From Glandiceps talaboti (Eukaryota; Hemichordata; Enteropneusta; Spengelidae), in the NCBI RefSeq assembly GCF_964340395.1, contig NC_135554.1, positions 28,575,130 through 28,639,129 of the forward strand: a stretch of 64,000 nt of DNA, in the 5' to 3' direction. How positions within the stretch are numbered: the first letter of the stretch is position 1; every line of letters starts with the position of its first letter. Below the pieces are notes generated by a model. That model ran no database searches and was not told the origin of the DNA. It saw nothing but the letters and a program-made list of their open reading frames with translations. This document shows positions 24,579-37,900 of the stretch, one piece after another. The translations under genes were made by a program, and so were the position numbers.

Positions 24579-25226
24579 ATTATAGAAACAGACCACTGTT
24601 TTAAATTAAACTTCTTAATAAAACATCTCCTCAATACTTCATCTGTGTTGGAACATGCTTGTGTATAAAAATCACGCTACCTTCTTTTGAAATGTTATCA
24701 AACAGATGAATGGATATTCTATTAATAGCTATCAATGATTTCAGTGTGCATGTGTATGTACTGCAGCCCAGGGGATATCCAATTCTATTTTTACGGTTTT
24801 AAGTAAATTGAATTTACACTGACACAGCGACTGACAAGTCTCGTCGTTTTAATTTCTTTTCATAAATGACATCGCATCTCATCAAATGACATCGCAGCTC
24901 ATCATATGACATTGCATCTCATCATTTCAAATATTTGATAATCTAGTATTACCTTTAAAATACTAATTCAAAGCATGCCATACCCCAATACTTAAATATT
25001 ACATTTTCTAAATGATTCACGTGTCTGCTGACGTACATGGAGACTGTTTACCTCGTTACGTCACAGATACACTTTTGACGTCAGTGAATGTACAGTTATC
25101 TAGATACTGAATCTGACTTCCGTCATTCACTAGCGTCATTGATAAACTTTCAAATCAATTTGGATAAAATTTCAAATTTTGAAAAGAAACATATTTTATA
25201 CTGCACGACTACAATTCAAATTATGA

Positions 25227-27080
25227 CTAAGGGCCAGGTCAGTTTCTTCGGCCGGGGGTGGGTGGATTGATGGGGGGGGGGGTCACCCTGTTTTTGAAAT
25301 TGGCAGTAGTGGGGGTTATGCTGTTATGAAAATTATGGATGGTGGGTGGGTGGTCCATTGTGTTTTGGATTGTGATTGAACCAAAACATCCCTTTCCACA
25401 ATGGCATATAGCCTTGTCTGAAATGTGGTACATGTAAATATTTGTTCCTGTCCCTGTTTCTTACATCAATTCTTTAATATTACTTCACGTAAGAGTTCAA
25501 ACATAACTATACATATACAAATACATGTATTACCTGGCTACCACACTAGTTACAGAACATATATCATGTAAATGCTTGGCTGTTTCACAATGAATGCTTC
25601 ACTTATATTGCTCTTTGGGGCGAAGGTGAACTTGAACGTTTCGTAATGGTACACTTCATAGAGAGTTTATAAAAGAAGTTAATCTAAATTGTTCTACTCG
25701 TCAGTATGAACTTGTCAGAAGGGATTAATACACTTTCTATTTCGGACAGTACATCTTATTGCCACTACAAATCACCACTTGTCATCAGATTCCAGTTTCT
25801 ATTATACACTAGGTATGACCACCTAAAGTTCTCTAGCATACCAGTGACTTTACTATACATGCAATATTAATGCCCCTATACCGATGTTTAATACAGGCCC
25901 ATTTTTATGTGACATGGGAAACTCATTTAAAACTTACATTTACGTTAAACTTTTCAAAGCTTGGAAACTTTACCTCAAAGGCTATGAATAACCTAAAAAT
26001 TACCTTTGTAACAGAAACAAATAACTCCAGATCTGCCAGGAGGAAAACCCCAAGGACTCCCTCATCCCCAGAGGTCACTCATTCATTCAACCAACAATCA
26101 GATGCAATAACCTTTTTACTGTCAAAATGGTATTAACGTTTTCTTCAATATTTTCACCGTATGCTAATTTGAGATGATATTGTCTTTTAAGGATGTGAGA
26201 TGTTTGCCAAGATAGTCTAAAATTGCCTTATAACTCCAAATCTCCCCTACCAATGATACTACCATTATATGTGCTGACCTTTACTATAATGATGCCATTT
26301 AACCTTTTAAGAACATATTTCAACCCTATATAAGTTACAAAGAATAAGTTCTGATACTTGATGGTGCTGTCTTATAAATATTGGAGGCTATTGCTTGAAA
26401 GGGTTTGAATAGCCTAAAATTCGCTTTAAGAGTAAAAAAACCTCCAGGGCTACTAGGGGGAGACCGCCTAGGACCCCCACATGAGGAGTACACATCCCAG
26501 TCTCAAGCTCTTCCCCCTACCTCTTACTGTCAAGATGCTATCAAACTATATTTCAAAAATAGTTCAACCCTATGTAGTTGCTGTTTACATGTTGGTGCTA
26601 TCTTGTAAAGCTTGGAAATTATTGTCTGAAAGTGTCTGAATAGTCTCAAAATTGACTTTTCAGCTGAGTAAAGAAACTCCAGAGCTTCTAGGGAAAACCC
26701 CTAGGACCCACCACGAGGTGTGCACATTCCAGTCTCAAGCTCTTCCCCCTACCTTTCAATGTCAAGATGCTGTTAAACTCCCTTTGGAATATATTTACCC
26801 TATGTAGTCAATAATTATAATTATGATAGTGCTGTCCCAAGATCTTATAAAGTATTTGCGAGACAGTCAAACAGTCCACGCTGAGTCACGATCAAAAAAT
26901 GCCTGTCATGTGAATATTATATGGGGGGGGGGGGGAGGTCATCATGTTTTAGAATTAAGTGATAGAGGGGCCAGCCTGTTTTTGATTTACAGATAGGTGG
27001 TCAGTGACTTTTTGTGGGCCCGATGGAAGAATCCATGACTCCCCCACCCTCCAGGCTGGAGAAACTGACCGGTCCCTAAT
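25227..27080. mobile_element. 1.85 kb inverted-repeat element with internal tandem units
   Basis: The left end (GGGCCAGGTCAGTTTCTTCG from 25231) is the near reverse complement of the right end (GGAGAAACTGACCGGTCCCT, to about 27078), each followed inward by G-rich or C-rich sequence (GGGGGTGGG / CCCACCCTCC). Inside are about three diverged ~230-420 bp units recognisable by ACTCCAGAGCTTCTAGGG-like and AGTCTCAAGCTCTTCCCCC segments (about 26020-26770). No transposase-like reading frame survives. Confidence 0.6.
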
Positions 27081-27439
27081 GAAAGCTTGCTAGGCATAGT
27101 AGTGTAATTTAAAATAATTATACAGAAATTAACGCTGTGCGATATTTAAATTCCATCAGAAAGAAGTATAAAACAATTATGTGAAAAATTCACTTTTAAG
27201 CATTCATATATGTGTATATAAAATCCATAAAGTTTTAAGAAATGCAAGAACATGCGTATTTTAATTTTACATACTGCACTATAGCTGTTTCTAACAAGAT
27301 TGACTGGGAACTGAGGGTTATCAGTTAATAAATCGTCAAGTTATTTTTAGCATGCACCTCACTCACATGAATGTAAATTATTTCGATCCTATTAAAATTC
27401 AGTCACTTGTGCCCATTGCAATGTCTTTGCCTCATTTAC

Positions 27440-27670
27440 CATTCCTTACCGATTGCCCATACTAGTTTATAGACCGCAAATAGCTGATCCTGTAGACTTT
27501 GGTCGTGGACAGAATCAAATGTGGTCTCCACAACACGTTTTAAAGACCCTTGACGCGAATGCAAGAAGACTTCCTCTAACCTATGAATTAAAAATGTCAC
27601 ATCGCGAGGGAGGAATGTTGTAGAGATGTTAGCGGTATTAAATATAACAACAGTGTTGAGATTTAATCCA
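27440..27670 (-). CDS. Putative ectodomain exon (SEA-like)
   Basis: 231 nt open throughout, with acceptor GTCTTCTCACAG and donor ATG/GTAAATG. It enters with one base completing Ser and leaves TG for the 19.8 kb exon. The translation contains GLNLNTVVIFNTANISTTFL, FLIHRLEEVFLHSR and QDQLFAVYKLVWAIGKEW, i.e. strand, helix, paired strands. This order and the position before the transmembrane exon suggest a SEA-type fold, but there is no GSVVV-type cleavage site. One NIS sequon. A more consensus donor (CG/GTAAGG, 10 nt upstream) would break the frame. Confidence 0.62.
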
Positions 27671-28527
27671 CTGTGAGAAGACATCAGTGACCTTGCTATG
27701 GGAGTTATGCAAAGTATGAACACGTATTCAATAATACATAGTATGACTATCTAGAAGGCCATGCCACATTCTTTAACTTATTCAAAAGTGATAAACAAGA
27801 CATGAATGTTAAACAGAACATTTCCTTAACAGTTGAACAAGGGCCCCAAGCGTTTGCGTTAAGTTTAGAATTTACAAAAAATCTGTAATTTGTTTAATAC
27901 TAAAGGATAATCGTAAATAGCATAATTATCGCTTATGGTATATTTTGTGATTGTCAATTTCCTAGAGAAAATAATGTCACGTGGTAAAGACTATGAATAC
28001 TCAGTACAAATTGTAAATCAAATGCGGCCTCCAAGGTATGACATAACTAGAAACACGAGTTGGTAACTGATGCAACATCATTTGCCTTTAACAGTACAAT
28101 ACAATAGGCTTTTGAATTTCACAACACGTGCGTTTTGTTAATTTTACATCAAATTCTTTAGACTGGTAAGCGAAATTTAAAAAATAAAAAAAATATTATT
28201 ATTTCTTGTACTATGGTATGATGACTCGAATGTTGCCCAAGCCTGATAACATAACACTTCACTTCGACTAGTTTTCTTTAAGATGTTAAGCAATACACGA
28301 TCGTTTGAAACGATTACAATCGATCGCCTTACCCTGAAGATGAAAACGAAAACGGAACTACACGCCTACAGATTGGTCTACATATCTCGAGGCGCTTTTC
28401 AGTCTGCCGCAGCTGTGTTGATTTCCCACTTTCTTAGCATACACAAACGACCTTTTAACATTTTGAAATTACACAAAACGAGAGCCGATAAAAAGGAGCC
28501 AATCTTGAACGTATAACGAGGGCTTAC

Positions 28528-28589
28528 CTTACACACAGTGGAAAATTAGACGGTGTTTGGGCAATCAAAAGACTGCTGTGATGAATAGC
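28528..28589 (-). CDS. Putative small ectodomain exon
   Basis: 62 nt between AGTGACGCAG and the strong donor AAG/GTAAGC. Frame 0 gives AIHHSSLLIAQTPSNFPLCV and leaves AG, which with the T of the 27.4 kb exon makes Ser. The polypyrimidine tract is weak. Support comes from the donor and two-sided phase agreement. Confidence 0.48.
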
Positions 28590-29040
28590 CTGCGTCACTC
28601 AAAATGGCAGTGCACTGATACGTGTATACGACATTGTATGTCGTCATTGCTAATGCATATTGACATGTGTATGAGACGAATTCTTTGACCCTCGTGACCT
28701 ATGTATCAAACGAGTGTCAATTCGAGAATCTCGTCAACGTATCATGGTATTTCCCGAGATAGAATGTCCACGAGGTTTATGATTGACTTTCGTTATGGCA
28801 ACCGAAGTGCACATGTGTTATGGGCAATAAATCATGCATAAAATTATAGCTTTGTAATAGAAGTGATTAAAAAACATAATTTCGCATTTTTAATGTAAAT
28901 ACGGGAATGGTTTTGAATTAAGATTTCATGAAACCATGTAAACGGGTTTCATTTACACAGAAACATGATAGTTGTATATTACAATGTCGATGTGGTTATA
29001 AACTGCACTGTGAATACATATCTTTTGTTATAATGTAATT

Positions 29041-29490
29041 TCGCCACTATTTTATAGTACATACTTCGTATCTTTTCTTTGTATTCCACATGAAGCATGG
29101 TTAGGTATGCGACAATATAATAGGGACTGACTTCCGAAAACACGAAACCTGTTCAAATCCCATAAGTAAGACTTTGCCGAGTCCTTTAGGGATATAAACA
29201 AAGTTTAAGATGTTCTGTATGATCACATTTAAAGTACGTACTTCATTGTTTTCCTACATGAGTTACAACGCTTATCTTGGTGGCCATTTTGAATTTTATG
29301 GGGACTATTTTGAAATCATGCAGTCATTGCTCACCATTTATCCATAATATCCATTTGTATTTTTCCTTGTCTTTGGCCATGAAAAAATCGAATGGTTTTT
29401 CAGTATCCAAGCGCAAGATGACGGCAGGTAATTTACACCCGATATCAATTGGGGACGATGATCTTGAATGGTATATATTATGTCAAGCTA
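29041..29490 (+). repeat. Interspersed repeat copy 1 (partner at 30.08 kb)
   Basis: Shares ordered blocks with 30080-30290: GGCCATTTTGAATTT, TTTTGAAATCATG, GTATCCAAGCGCAAGATGAC. Direct orientation, about 0.85 kb apart. Family unidentified. Confidence 0.45.
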
Positions 29491-29500
29491 CTTTAAACTT

Positions 29501-29592
29501 GTGAAAGATAACAATAGCTTTATAAACATTACTATAGACATTAATTGTGAAAGATAACAACAGCTTTATAAACATTACTATAGACATTAATT
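29501..29592. repeat. 46 bp tandem duplication
   Basis: The unit beginning GTGAAAGATAACAATAGC is repeated once immediately, with one T/C difference, so it is recent. Confidence 0.95.
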
Positions 29593-30079
29593 GTGAACTT
29601 TTAGGGAGTGTTCAAAATTGGTAATTAGGATAGAAGTAGGCCTCCATGTCGGTCAACTTGACATTCTCGTTAACGTCCTCATGCAGATTAGTTACTCATT
29701 CCATACCCATCAGTGTAGTAGCAACAAACGCCGTCAAATCTATTTGTCGATCACTGATTAAGATTAGTTTCCATATCATAATTTGAGAATATGTGTCATT
29801 GCACTTGAACTCCTGGAATACAACCGAAGTGAACTGAATTCTGCATTCTGTATGTATTGGATATCTTTCGTAACTGGCTATTTTGTTATGGGACGTCGAC
29901 ATTATTGATGAGTTCCAGGTTAACATTATTTCGTTTGCAGTCAAATGTCTTTTTGAATTCCGAATACAGGAAACTAGTTTAAAATCTTGAAAGTTCAGTC
30001 ATATGGAGTGGTGCACCAATCTTTTGAGAATGTATATAAAACCTTACGGATGTACGACATCTTATTTTAAAGGACGTGG

Positions 30080-30290
30080 TTCACTATCTCCCCACAGGAG
30101 TTATAATGCTTGTTTGAATTGGCCGACCAATTTGAATATTTCAATGTGCATTTTTTTGAAATCATGTTGTTGTTGCTCGTGGTATATGCATTAGTCTGTT
30201 GTGATTGGTCTTGAAATGGAAAGGTTTCAAGTACCGCAACGCAAGATGACAATTACAGCAATCAGTTTACGTTCAATATTAAGAGTCAAT
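30080..30290 (+). repeat. Interspersed repeat copy 2
   Basis: Blocks GGCCGACCAATTTGAAT, TTTTTGAAATCATG and GTACCGCAACGCAAGATGAC match 29041-29490 in order. Confidence 0.45.
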
Positions 30291-31199
30291 TATGTTACAT
30301 TGGATTTCTTTGCACCAGTTCAGGATTATCATCACATAGCATTACTTGCATTACCAAAAGCCAGAATGAGTGTATACAGTATTTACTTCAATGTCGTCGA
30401 TTAGAATAAAACCAAAGTGAACATATTGGGTGTTCGTCGCGAGAGTATTATTGAGGCCTATCACTGATCTGTGCGATTGATTCTATTTGTCTTCTAATGC
30501 TCTTTAAGTCATTATAGGTGTAACTTGATCTAAGTGTCATCAACGAGTATTATCACTTGTACTTTAAGGTACAACTTAAGACTGTGTCAAGAACTAATAC
30601 GTACTGCAAACGTGAAGGGCCGAGACCTGACAAATGACAAACCAGCTAAGTTGTCATGGAATTGTTTAAGTTGTAATTTTCATAATTCGTAATGTGAAGG
30701 CAACATCAGTACATATCTTCTTCTTTTTTTTAACTTGATATGTGCAGCCAACGGGCAGATTTTCAGACCCAAAAATTATGTTTTTAATGTGGGGTGTTGA
30801 TTGTTCTTCCGTGGTTTTCAACATGCCCTCCAGTCTACCTATCAAAAGGCTTTCTAAAAAGCTATCATTGTGCCCACTTGCTAACTCACCACCAGGAAAC
30901 GTTTGTGCTTTCCTCTATACCTGGGAATTTGCCACACTCTTGCCACACGTTTCTCTTGATCGATAGCGAACCTTAAAACGTCGCCATCACTGGTTCATGT
31001 CCTCATTCCGATGTTTTTCCCGCCCAGAAGATCAAAATCTGGATTTCCCGACTTTCCTGCTGCACTATTTCCTTATTTGCTCCTCTTCCGCTATGGGTCG
31101 AAACAAAAACCTGCCCATTGAAAAAATGCAAGAGCTTCTTTGGCTGCATCGGACTCTTGCTAGATCTTCGATGCCTACACACTAAGTTTATTTTTCTGT

Positions 31200-32991
31200 A
31201 TACAAAATTGCAAATCACCTGGTCCTGACGGTCTACTTGCCGAAGTTTTCAAATCAAGTAAATATTTTGTTACCCTTTTTTGTATGTTTTATTTAATAAG
31301 AATTTTGATAGCGGGATTTTCCCCAGTGATTGAACCAAGGAAATTACTATCCCATTGTATAAAAAGGGTCCAAACATTCACCAGAGAACTACAGAGGGAT
31401 AACTCTTCTGAGTATCTTCAGTAAAATGTTCACGTCTGTCATAAATTGTCTTCTTTCTTTTTGGGCCGAGTCACTCAACAAAATTGACGAAGTTCAAGCT
31501 GGTTTTCGTAGGGGATATTCAACCATTGATAATGTCTTTATTTTGCAATCCATGATCCAGAAATACTTAAAATTGAAGAAAGGAAAGTTCTATTGTGTGC
31601 TTGTTGATTTCGTAAATGCCTTCGATACGGTCGAGCGACAAAGGTTGTGGTATATTTTTCGTATGTATTGTAATGTTAAGTCATATGAAAGGACCCCAAA
31701 TGGTTGTACCGACTTCTTTAAATGTCGAATTGGCGTCCGAGCAAGGATGTATGATAAGCCCTTTTCTTTTTCCTTTTTTCATAAATGAACTTTCAATTGT
31801 AGTGCAGAAATCTGGACACAGAGGTATTCAACTTACACCGGATTTGGTCGAATTATTTTGTCTATTGTTTGCTGACGACGTTGCCTTGTTTTCAGATAGC
31901 ATTGTCGGTCTTCAGGGATTGTAAATGTTTTAAGTAGTTATTGCGACCAGTGGAAATTGTGTGCAAATTTGTATATAAAACAAAAATTGTCGTCTTTAAA
32001 GCTGGAGGCTATATTTCACAGAAGGAGGGGGGGGTGGGTAATGGCAAAAAGCTTGAAGTGGTCTCTTTAATAATACAAATACCTAGGAATTTTGCTGTCA
32101 TGTAGATTGAAATGGGCTGAAGCAACTAAATTGCTGGCACAACTGGGCAGAAAAGTGCTTTTGGCTACCATGAGGAAATTGGTAAAATATGAAGCCACTG
32201 CCTTACAACGTTTTTATTCAAAATATCTGATTCTATGATCTTACCTATCTTAATTTACGGTTCTGAGGTTTGAGGATTCCAATCCCACTTATTGCTCGAA
32301 CTAATTCAGTACCTTGCATGTAGAATGTTTTAGGAGTTTCTAACAGTGCACCAAAAAGTGACATTCTGGGAGAATATGGTAGATACCCCATTTTCTTATA
32401 TATTTCAAAAAGGTGTATTAAATATTGGGCCAAGTTGGTTACCATGCCAAACTACAGGTACCCCAGAAAGTGTTATGATATACTTCTAAATATTGAAAAT
32501 TCAAATGTAATTTCTATATGCAATTGGGTGACTGATGTAAAAAATGTATTGTTCTTGTGTCAGGCCTAAAGAATTATTATTTTGGTTCAGGTTACCCAAT
32601 CCCCACCTAGCTTTTCACTGCTGACCCTAAACATCTTTTTACGTATTCGAGAAAAAAAAATCAAAAAATCAAAAAAATTGTGAAGTCTCACGAGAAATAG
32701 TGGAGGTGGAAACTGCCACCAACTTAAAAAGACACTCTAAAACTGTTCTTCCAATATGTAATGGCTGTACATCTGATAGGAAGAAATGAAATAAACAGCA
32801 CAGAGTCCATTTGGAAAACAATGGAAAAACTGAACTAGACAATCACATAGAAAATATATTTATAAAATGAAATAAAAAATCTACCTACCCCACCTATTCT
32901 AAAATTGAGCGTAAGCGGAAACACACAATTTTTTATTAGGCCTAGCTTGCAAGATACCTGGCAAATACAGGAAATAGGTGATGTAAATATA

Positions 32992-33025
<34 letters not shown>

Positions 33026-33490
33026 TTAGAGATAATCATATTTATTAAGTGTACCGACATTTCAGTGCTAGATAATTTAGATAAATATAGAAATTTTAAG
33101 TCCCTGCTTCAACCTGCAAAATACTTGACAATTGTAAGAATTGCTAGTCATAGGACGATGCGAGCACACTTTAGCTGTTCGTCTCATTGTTTGTATATCG
33201 AGACAGGAAGAAGACAATGTGTTGATAGAACTGAACGTATTTGTGTACTTTGCGATTCAGATGAAATCGAGGACGAATACCATTTTCTATTGAAATGTGA
33301 ATTTTTTGTAAACCTTAGGTCAATGTACATCCCGCAATATTTGTATAAGCCGCCATCCTTAGAAAAAAAATACTCAACTGTTATCATCTGATCAAAGAAA
33401 TGAATTACAGAGACTTGCAGCCGTTATTTATCACTCATTAAAAGTCAGGTCAGAAGCAAATAATTCCTTCGGTATTAACTAGTCGAGGAA
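31200..33490 (+). mobile_element. Decayed non-LTR retrotransposon (reverse transcriptase to 3' end)
   Basis: The conserved reverse transcriptase blocks are spread over three frames: SPGPDG (about 31213), QAGFRRGYSTIDNV (about 31495), LVDFVNAFDTV (about 31600), GCMISPFLF...FINEL (about 31745) and LLFADDVALFSD (about 31865). The FADD box keeps both catalytic aspartates. A YGSEV-type block follows at about 32255, and the C-terminal knuckle CVLC...DEYHFLLKC at about 33240-33300. Frameshifts and stops separate these, so it is dead. The clade looks CR1/L2/Jockey-like (inference). A (TA)n/poly-T insertion sits at 32989-33028. Confidence 0.85.
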
Positions 33491-33723
33491 GAGGAAAATG
33501 ACTTAAACGAAGTCAAAAGACAATAACCTAACCCAATGACATGTGAGGCATTCTCATCACAATCACGAAGTGATGATCGTTGCATGTCATAGATTCACAC
33601 AGATTGCATAATACCAGTTAATTAAGAAATTCTCCTTTACCAGTGTCATCCGTTGCAAACACTTCACATAGTATGCACATTCCCTTCTTTTCAATTGCTA
33701 GTACATAGTCGTTTTATTTTACA

Positions 33724-33801
33724 CCCTGTAAGGTGAGGCTATGTATGTATGTATGTATGTATGTATGTATGTATGTATGTATGTATGTATGTATGTATGT
33801 A

Positions 33802-33851
<50 letters not shown>

Positions 33852-34440
33852 TGTGTGTTTTCATCTGTGAACACGATATTGCAAACTTACTACACATCTT
33901 CCATATGGTAATGAATAGGACTGATCAGATTTTGTTAAACATCCAAATCAATTATATAATTGATGGTTGTTAGTAATTAGGCTATATCTTAAGAATGCAC
34001 GCTGCAGAGTCCATAACATTTGGTACGTACATCAACCATAATAAAGCACACATGTATTAAAGAGCTGTTGGCATAGTTTTTAGTTTTAATCATAATTAAT
34101 TATTTTGAATAATTAAGCCATATTTAAAGAATGCACACTTTAAATTCTGCAACATTTGGTACATAAATCAACCAAACAAATCACACGTGTTTGATGCAGT
34201 TTTTATGTAGTTTTTGATTGTGATGTGTGATTTGTCTAATTGTGATAATTAGGCAATATCTTTAGAATGCAAGCTTTAAATTTCAGATAAATTAGTACAT
34301 GCATTGATGGTAAAGAAAGCCATATGTCCTTTAAAGCTGTTGATATAGCTTATAACTATAATGGGTAATTTGCATAATTATTGAGTTTTTGATAATTAGG
34401 CAATATGCTAACTATGCAAGCTTCAAATTTCATATAGTTC
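33724..34440 (-). mobile_element. Tandem-core element family, copy C
   Basis: Reverse orientation. It begins ACCCTGTAAGGTGAGG, then (GTAT)n(GT)n (about 33740-33858), then the conserved block GAACACGATATTGCAAAC through GATTTTGTTAAACATCC shared with copy B. About three core units follow (AGTAATTAGGCTATATCTTA). The outer end is missing. Confidence 0.7.
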
Positions 34441-34648
34441 CATATAACTACTTTTCCAATTAAGTGGTACATCATGTATAATAGCTATATTTCAGAATTT
34501 TTCCTTCCAACAATGTGTGTGTGGTTAAATTTGGTCTTACATATGTTGGTAACATTCACAATTTTAGACATCATAACTATTAAAACCACATTTGAGGTTT
34601 AACAAATGACCTAAATTCAATATAATCAATCACAAGAACTTAACTTAC

Positions 34649-34699
34649 CAAAGCTGATTCGTTTCCATTGGCCATAGGTTGGGTAGTAATGTTGTAAGC
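34649..34699 (-). CDS. Putative small ectodomain exon
   Basis: 51 nt in phase 0-0 between acceptor CATTTTGTAG and a consensus donor TTG/GTAAGT. It encodes AYNITTQPMANGNESAL with two N-glycosylation sequons, fitting an extracellular linker. A micro-exon of this size needs transcript support. It is the most upstream exon of the nine-exon model. Confidence 0.5.
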
Positions 34700-35379
34700 C
34701 TACAAAATGAATACATAAATAAGTAAGTTATTATTGAATATTAAAGTGTGTATAGAATCAAATAATTTTTTAATCCATTTTATTTCGATTACCATATATC
34801 ATAAGATGTTGGTATAGGTCAAATGATTACACCTCTCATGACCTGTTTAATTAAATGTTTTCATCAGAACCATCAACTGATTACAGCGAGATTAAGGGGA
34901 TTTGGGTGATTAGAACAACGGATTTAGGGGTCATACGTGGAGAAAGCTACCAGCTACTTCTAAGAAAGATATAGTGCATACAACATCGTGTTTCGAAAGT
35001 GGTTCTCCAGATAGACAAGTACATGTCCTATAATCCTAACGTAACTTAAGGAAAGCATTAGGGGAATTTCAAGATAGTACTTTTAGCAGCGAAAAGGGCG
35101 AGGGTCGCTAATTCAATTTGATAGAAAGACATTCAAGTTTTCAACAGTATAGGGAGTGGGACAGTTTTAGTTGCATTCCGATAAACAGATAAGATTGACT
35201 CCATTAGACAAAGTGTATTTTTTATTGTTTAAAATTTCATTTCCCAATGGGGAACAATCAGTCAAGATTGTACTAATCTACGGTCCTTTCATGAATCATT
35301 TCTGTGCGTGACTAGAATGCTAATAAGTACGAAAGATAACATCGCTTCGGATAAAAACATCCGGTGTGTCTATATGAAC

Positions 35380-35770
35380 ATTTAAAACATATCTATGGAA
35401 ACTGTACAGTTAATATTAACATACCTACTATGGAAAGTGTACAGTTAATATTAACACATCTATGGAAAGTGTACAGTTAATATTAACATACCTATGGAAA
35501 GTGTACAGTTAATATTAACATATCTATGGAAAGTGCGCAGTTAATATTAACATATCTATGGAAAGTGTACCATTAATATTAACACATCTATGGAAAGTAT
35601 ACAGTTAATATTAACATATCTATGGAAAGTGCGCAGTTAATATTAACATACATATGGAAAGTGTACCGTTAATATTAACATATCTATAGAAAGTGTACCG
35701 TTAATATTAAAGTGTACGGTTAATATTAACATATCTATGGAAAGTGTACCGTTAATATTAACATATATAC
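35380..35770. repeat. ~32-34 bp minisatellite
   Basis: About a dozen copies of a unit containing TATGGAAAGTGTACAGTTAA and TATTAACATA, with GCGCAG/TACCG/TACAG variants. Each unit carries the palindrome TTAATATTAA. Confidence 0.92.
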
Positions 35771-37114
35771 GTAATATGCTTTTTTGTCAATGTTAATCTG
35801 TTAGTCTGTCAAACTTATTGTCTGTGTATCTTCCTTTTTTACACTTTCCATTTCTACACCACACTATCTAATTCGGCTTTTTTGGCCCGTACGTCTATTT
35901 ACATATTCTAACTTTGTATCCTTGTTTACCATTCATTTCAATGTGTTGCAAAACCATTCTATACAGGAATTTAATTTCAAGCTTCTTGTATGTGATGATA
36001 AATCATATATTTAACGTTTTACGTGCCTCAATGATTGGGTTCAGATTTTACATTTCATGATGAAATGCATTACCGCTATATTAAACTGCATCGTGCCCAC
36101 TACTTAGTCCTTTTCTAGAGACGCTTCATTGCTTACAATAAGATACAGGTTAATTGCCATTACTGACGTCATAACTGTGTGAAAAAGGCCATCCGAGGAC
36201 ATCAGTGGCAGGGGTTATATTCCTTCTTGAGCATCATGATGAGGTGTAAAGACCAAAATCCAAGGGTAATCGTAACGTTCTAAATAATGCGTACATTAAT
36301 CTTGTCAGACCGTAATAGGTAGAGAATATGAACCTAGAATGCAATCTAGTTATCTATCTCTATACTACCTCTGTGTATGACACATGCTTTAGTATTGCAT
36401 CTTCATGTATGTATGTATGTATGTATGTATGTATGTATGTATGTATGTATGTATGTATGTATGTATGTATGTGTGTGTGTGTGTGCGAGAGAGAGAGAGT
36501 GGGTAAGTGCGTGAGAGCATGTTTGTATGCGTCCATCCGTCTGTCCATCCATCCATCCACCCAGCTAATCCATTCATCGAATCTAATCTATCTATCTATC
36601 TATCTATCTGTAACGATGTACACAACGCTAATATAAATTACTAATTTAGTGCATGTCACGCTGACCTATTAACCACGAAACCAGCAATCTTGCAATCACA
36701 CTCTCCCACATCGGGCGATCATCCATCTACCCACACACACCCCACTCCTGCTCGCTCACAAGGGGAATGAGCAGAATTTATGACAGGGGGGCCTGATGAC
36801 AAAATGGGGGGGGGAGGGGTTACGAAAACTCTGATGGACGTGACGAAATAGTTTGCTCATGATCTGAACTAACTTAAACCATAGGAGCAGTCGTCTACCA
36901 TGTACATTTGCAAAAATTATTCCCCACAATAAGTTCTTAAACCTATTTTAAATTATCATTAGGCAGGTGACTGTCAGAGATTGTTTTTGTGTATGCCTTA
37001 ATCTCTTGAAGGGTATCGAAGACAATATTCAAGTATTATATGGCTTTCAGTAATGTATATGGTTCGACATTTTACGCCTTTAAATGGTCTCCTACATGAT
37101 TTCATTTTCTTACC
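35771..37114. other. No gene seen; microsatellites
   Basis: Contains (GTAT)n/(GT)n at about 36404-36484, (ATCT)n at 36587-36609 and a poly-G stretch near 36805. The block at 37050-37105 (TGGTTCGACATTTTACGCC) has a diverged copy at 49020-49075. Confidence 0.55.
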
Positions 37115-37603
37115 CAGTCTGATTAAAATCTGATGTAATGAAAGCGGCTAGATGTCGTTATTTACCTCTATATCCATCGTTTGCATCGTTTGTTAGTCTG
37201 TTTTGTTCCGGTTGACCACCGCCTTCCCACATCTGACCCTGTGTAATAGAAAATCTCGTTTGAATTTTGTTCTTTTGAGTAGCCAATCAGGATGAGCATT
37301 ACGATGGCAGCTGTGCACACTGGAGAAATTGGGAAAAAAACGTACACACGGAGGTTTGCTTTGACGACACGACCCGTCTGTGGAGGCACCGTCTCTCCGA
37401 ACGATTTTGAAAGAAGGGTACTCATTGGTTGAAGAAACCTTCAAGATCCTTGAAATTCAAACGAGATTTTCTATTACACAGGGTCAGAGGTGGGAGGGTG
37501 GCGATCACCCAGAACAAAATGAACGACACAAAACGATGGAATTAGAAGTAAATAAAGGCATCTAGCCGCTTTCACCACTGTGATCAGATTTTAATTAGAT
37601 TGT
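37115..37603. mobile_element. Foldback element with ~150 bp inverted arms
   Basis: The left arm (GATTAAAATCTGAT..., GAAAGCGGCTAGATG, CCATCGTTTGCATCGTTT, ACCCTGTGTAATAGAAAATC) is matched in inverted order on the right (about 37450-37603). The single-copy middle is about 180 bp. No coding frame is convincing. Confidence 0.75.
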
Positions 37604-37900
37604 TTCACATCCTACCTACTAACAATCATGGTGGTGCTGTTTCTCCCCTAAGTCAAGATTGAAATGGAAAGCCCTGCTGGTTAAGTATCTCCCATTACAA
37701 TAGGTTACAGCCTAATGTGAGATTTCTTCTCGCAAAGCCCACATCTATTTGTAAAGAAAACTCTTATTGTGTATGGACGCTGAAGTCGATTGCCTCAGCT
37801 ATTTTTTTTTTAAATGTAGTTTAAATTTATCATGCAATTGTACAATCGCCAGGACACAGAACCAGGGGACGGGAGGGGGCACCGTATAATTGCATATATA

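Noticed and set aside
24672-24710. 39 nt segment fitting phases between the 27.4 and 19.8 kb exons
   Set aside because: The acceptor lacks a polypyrimidine tract and the phase match is likely chance.
31426-31924. Active reverse transcriptase
   Set aside because: Conserved blocks fall in different frames with stops between, so the element is inactive.
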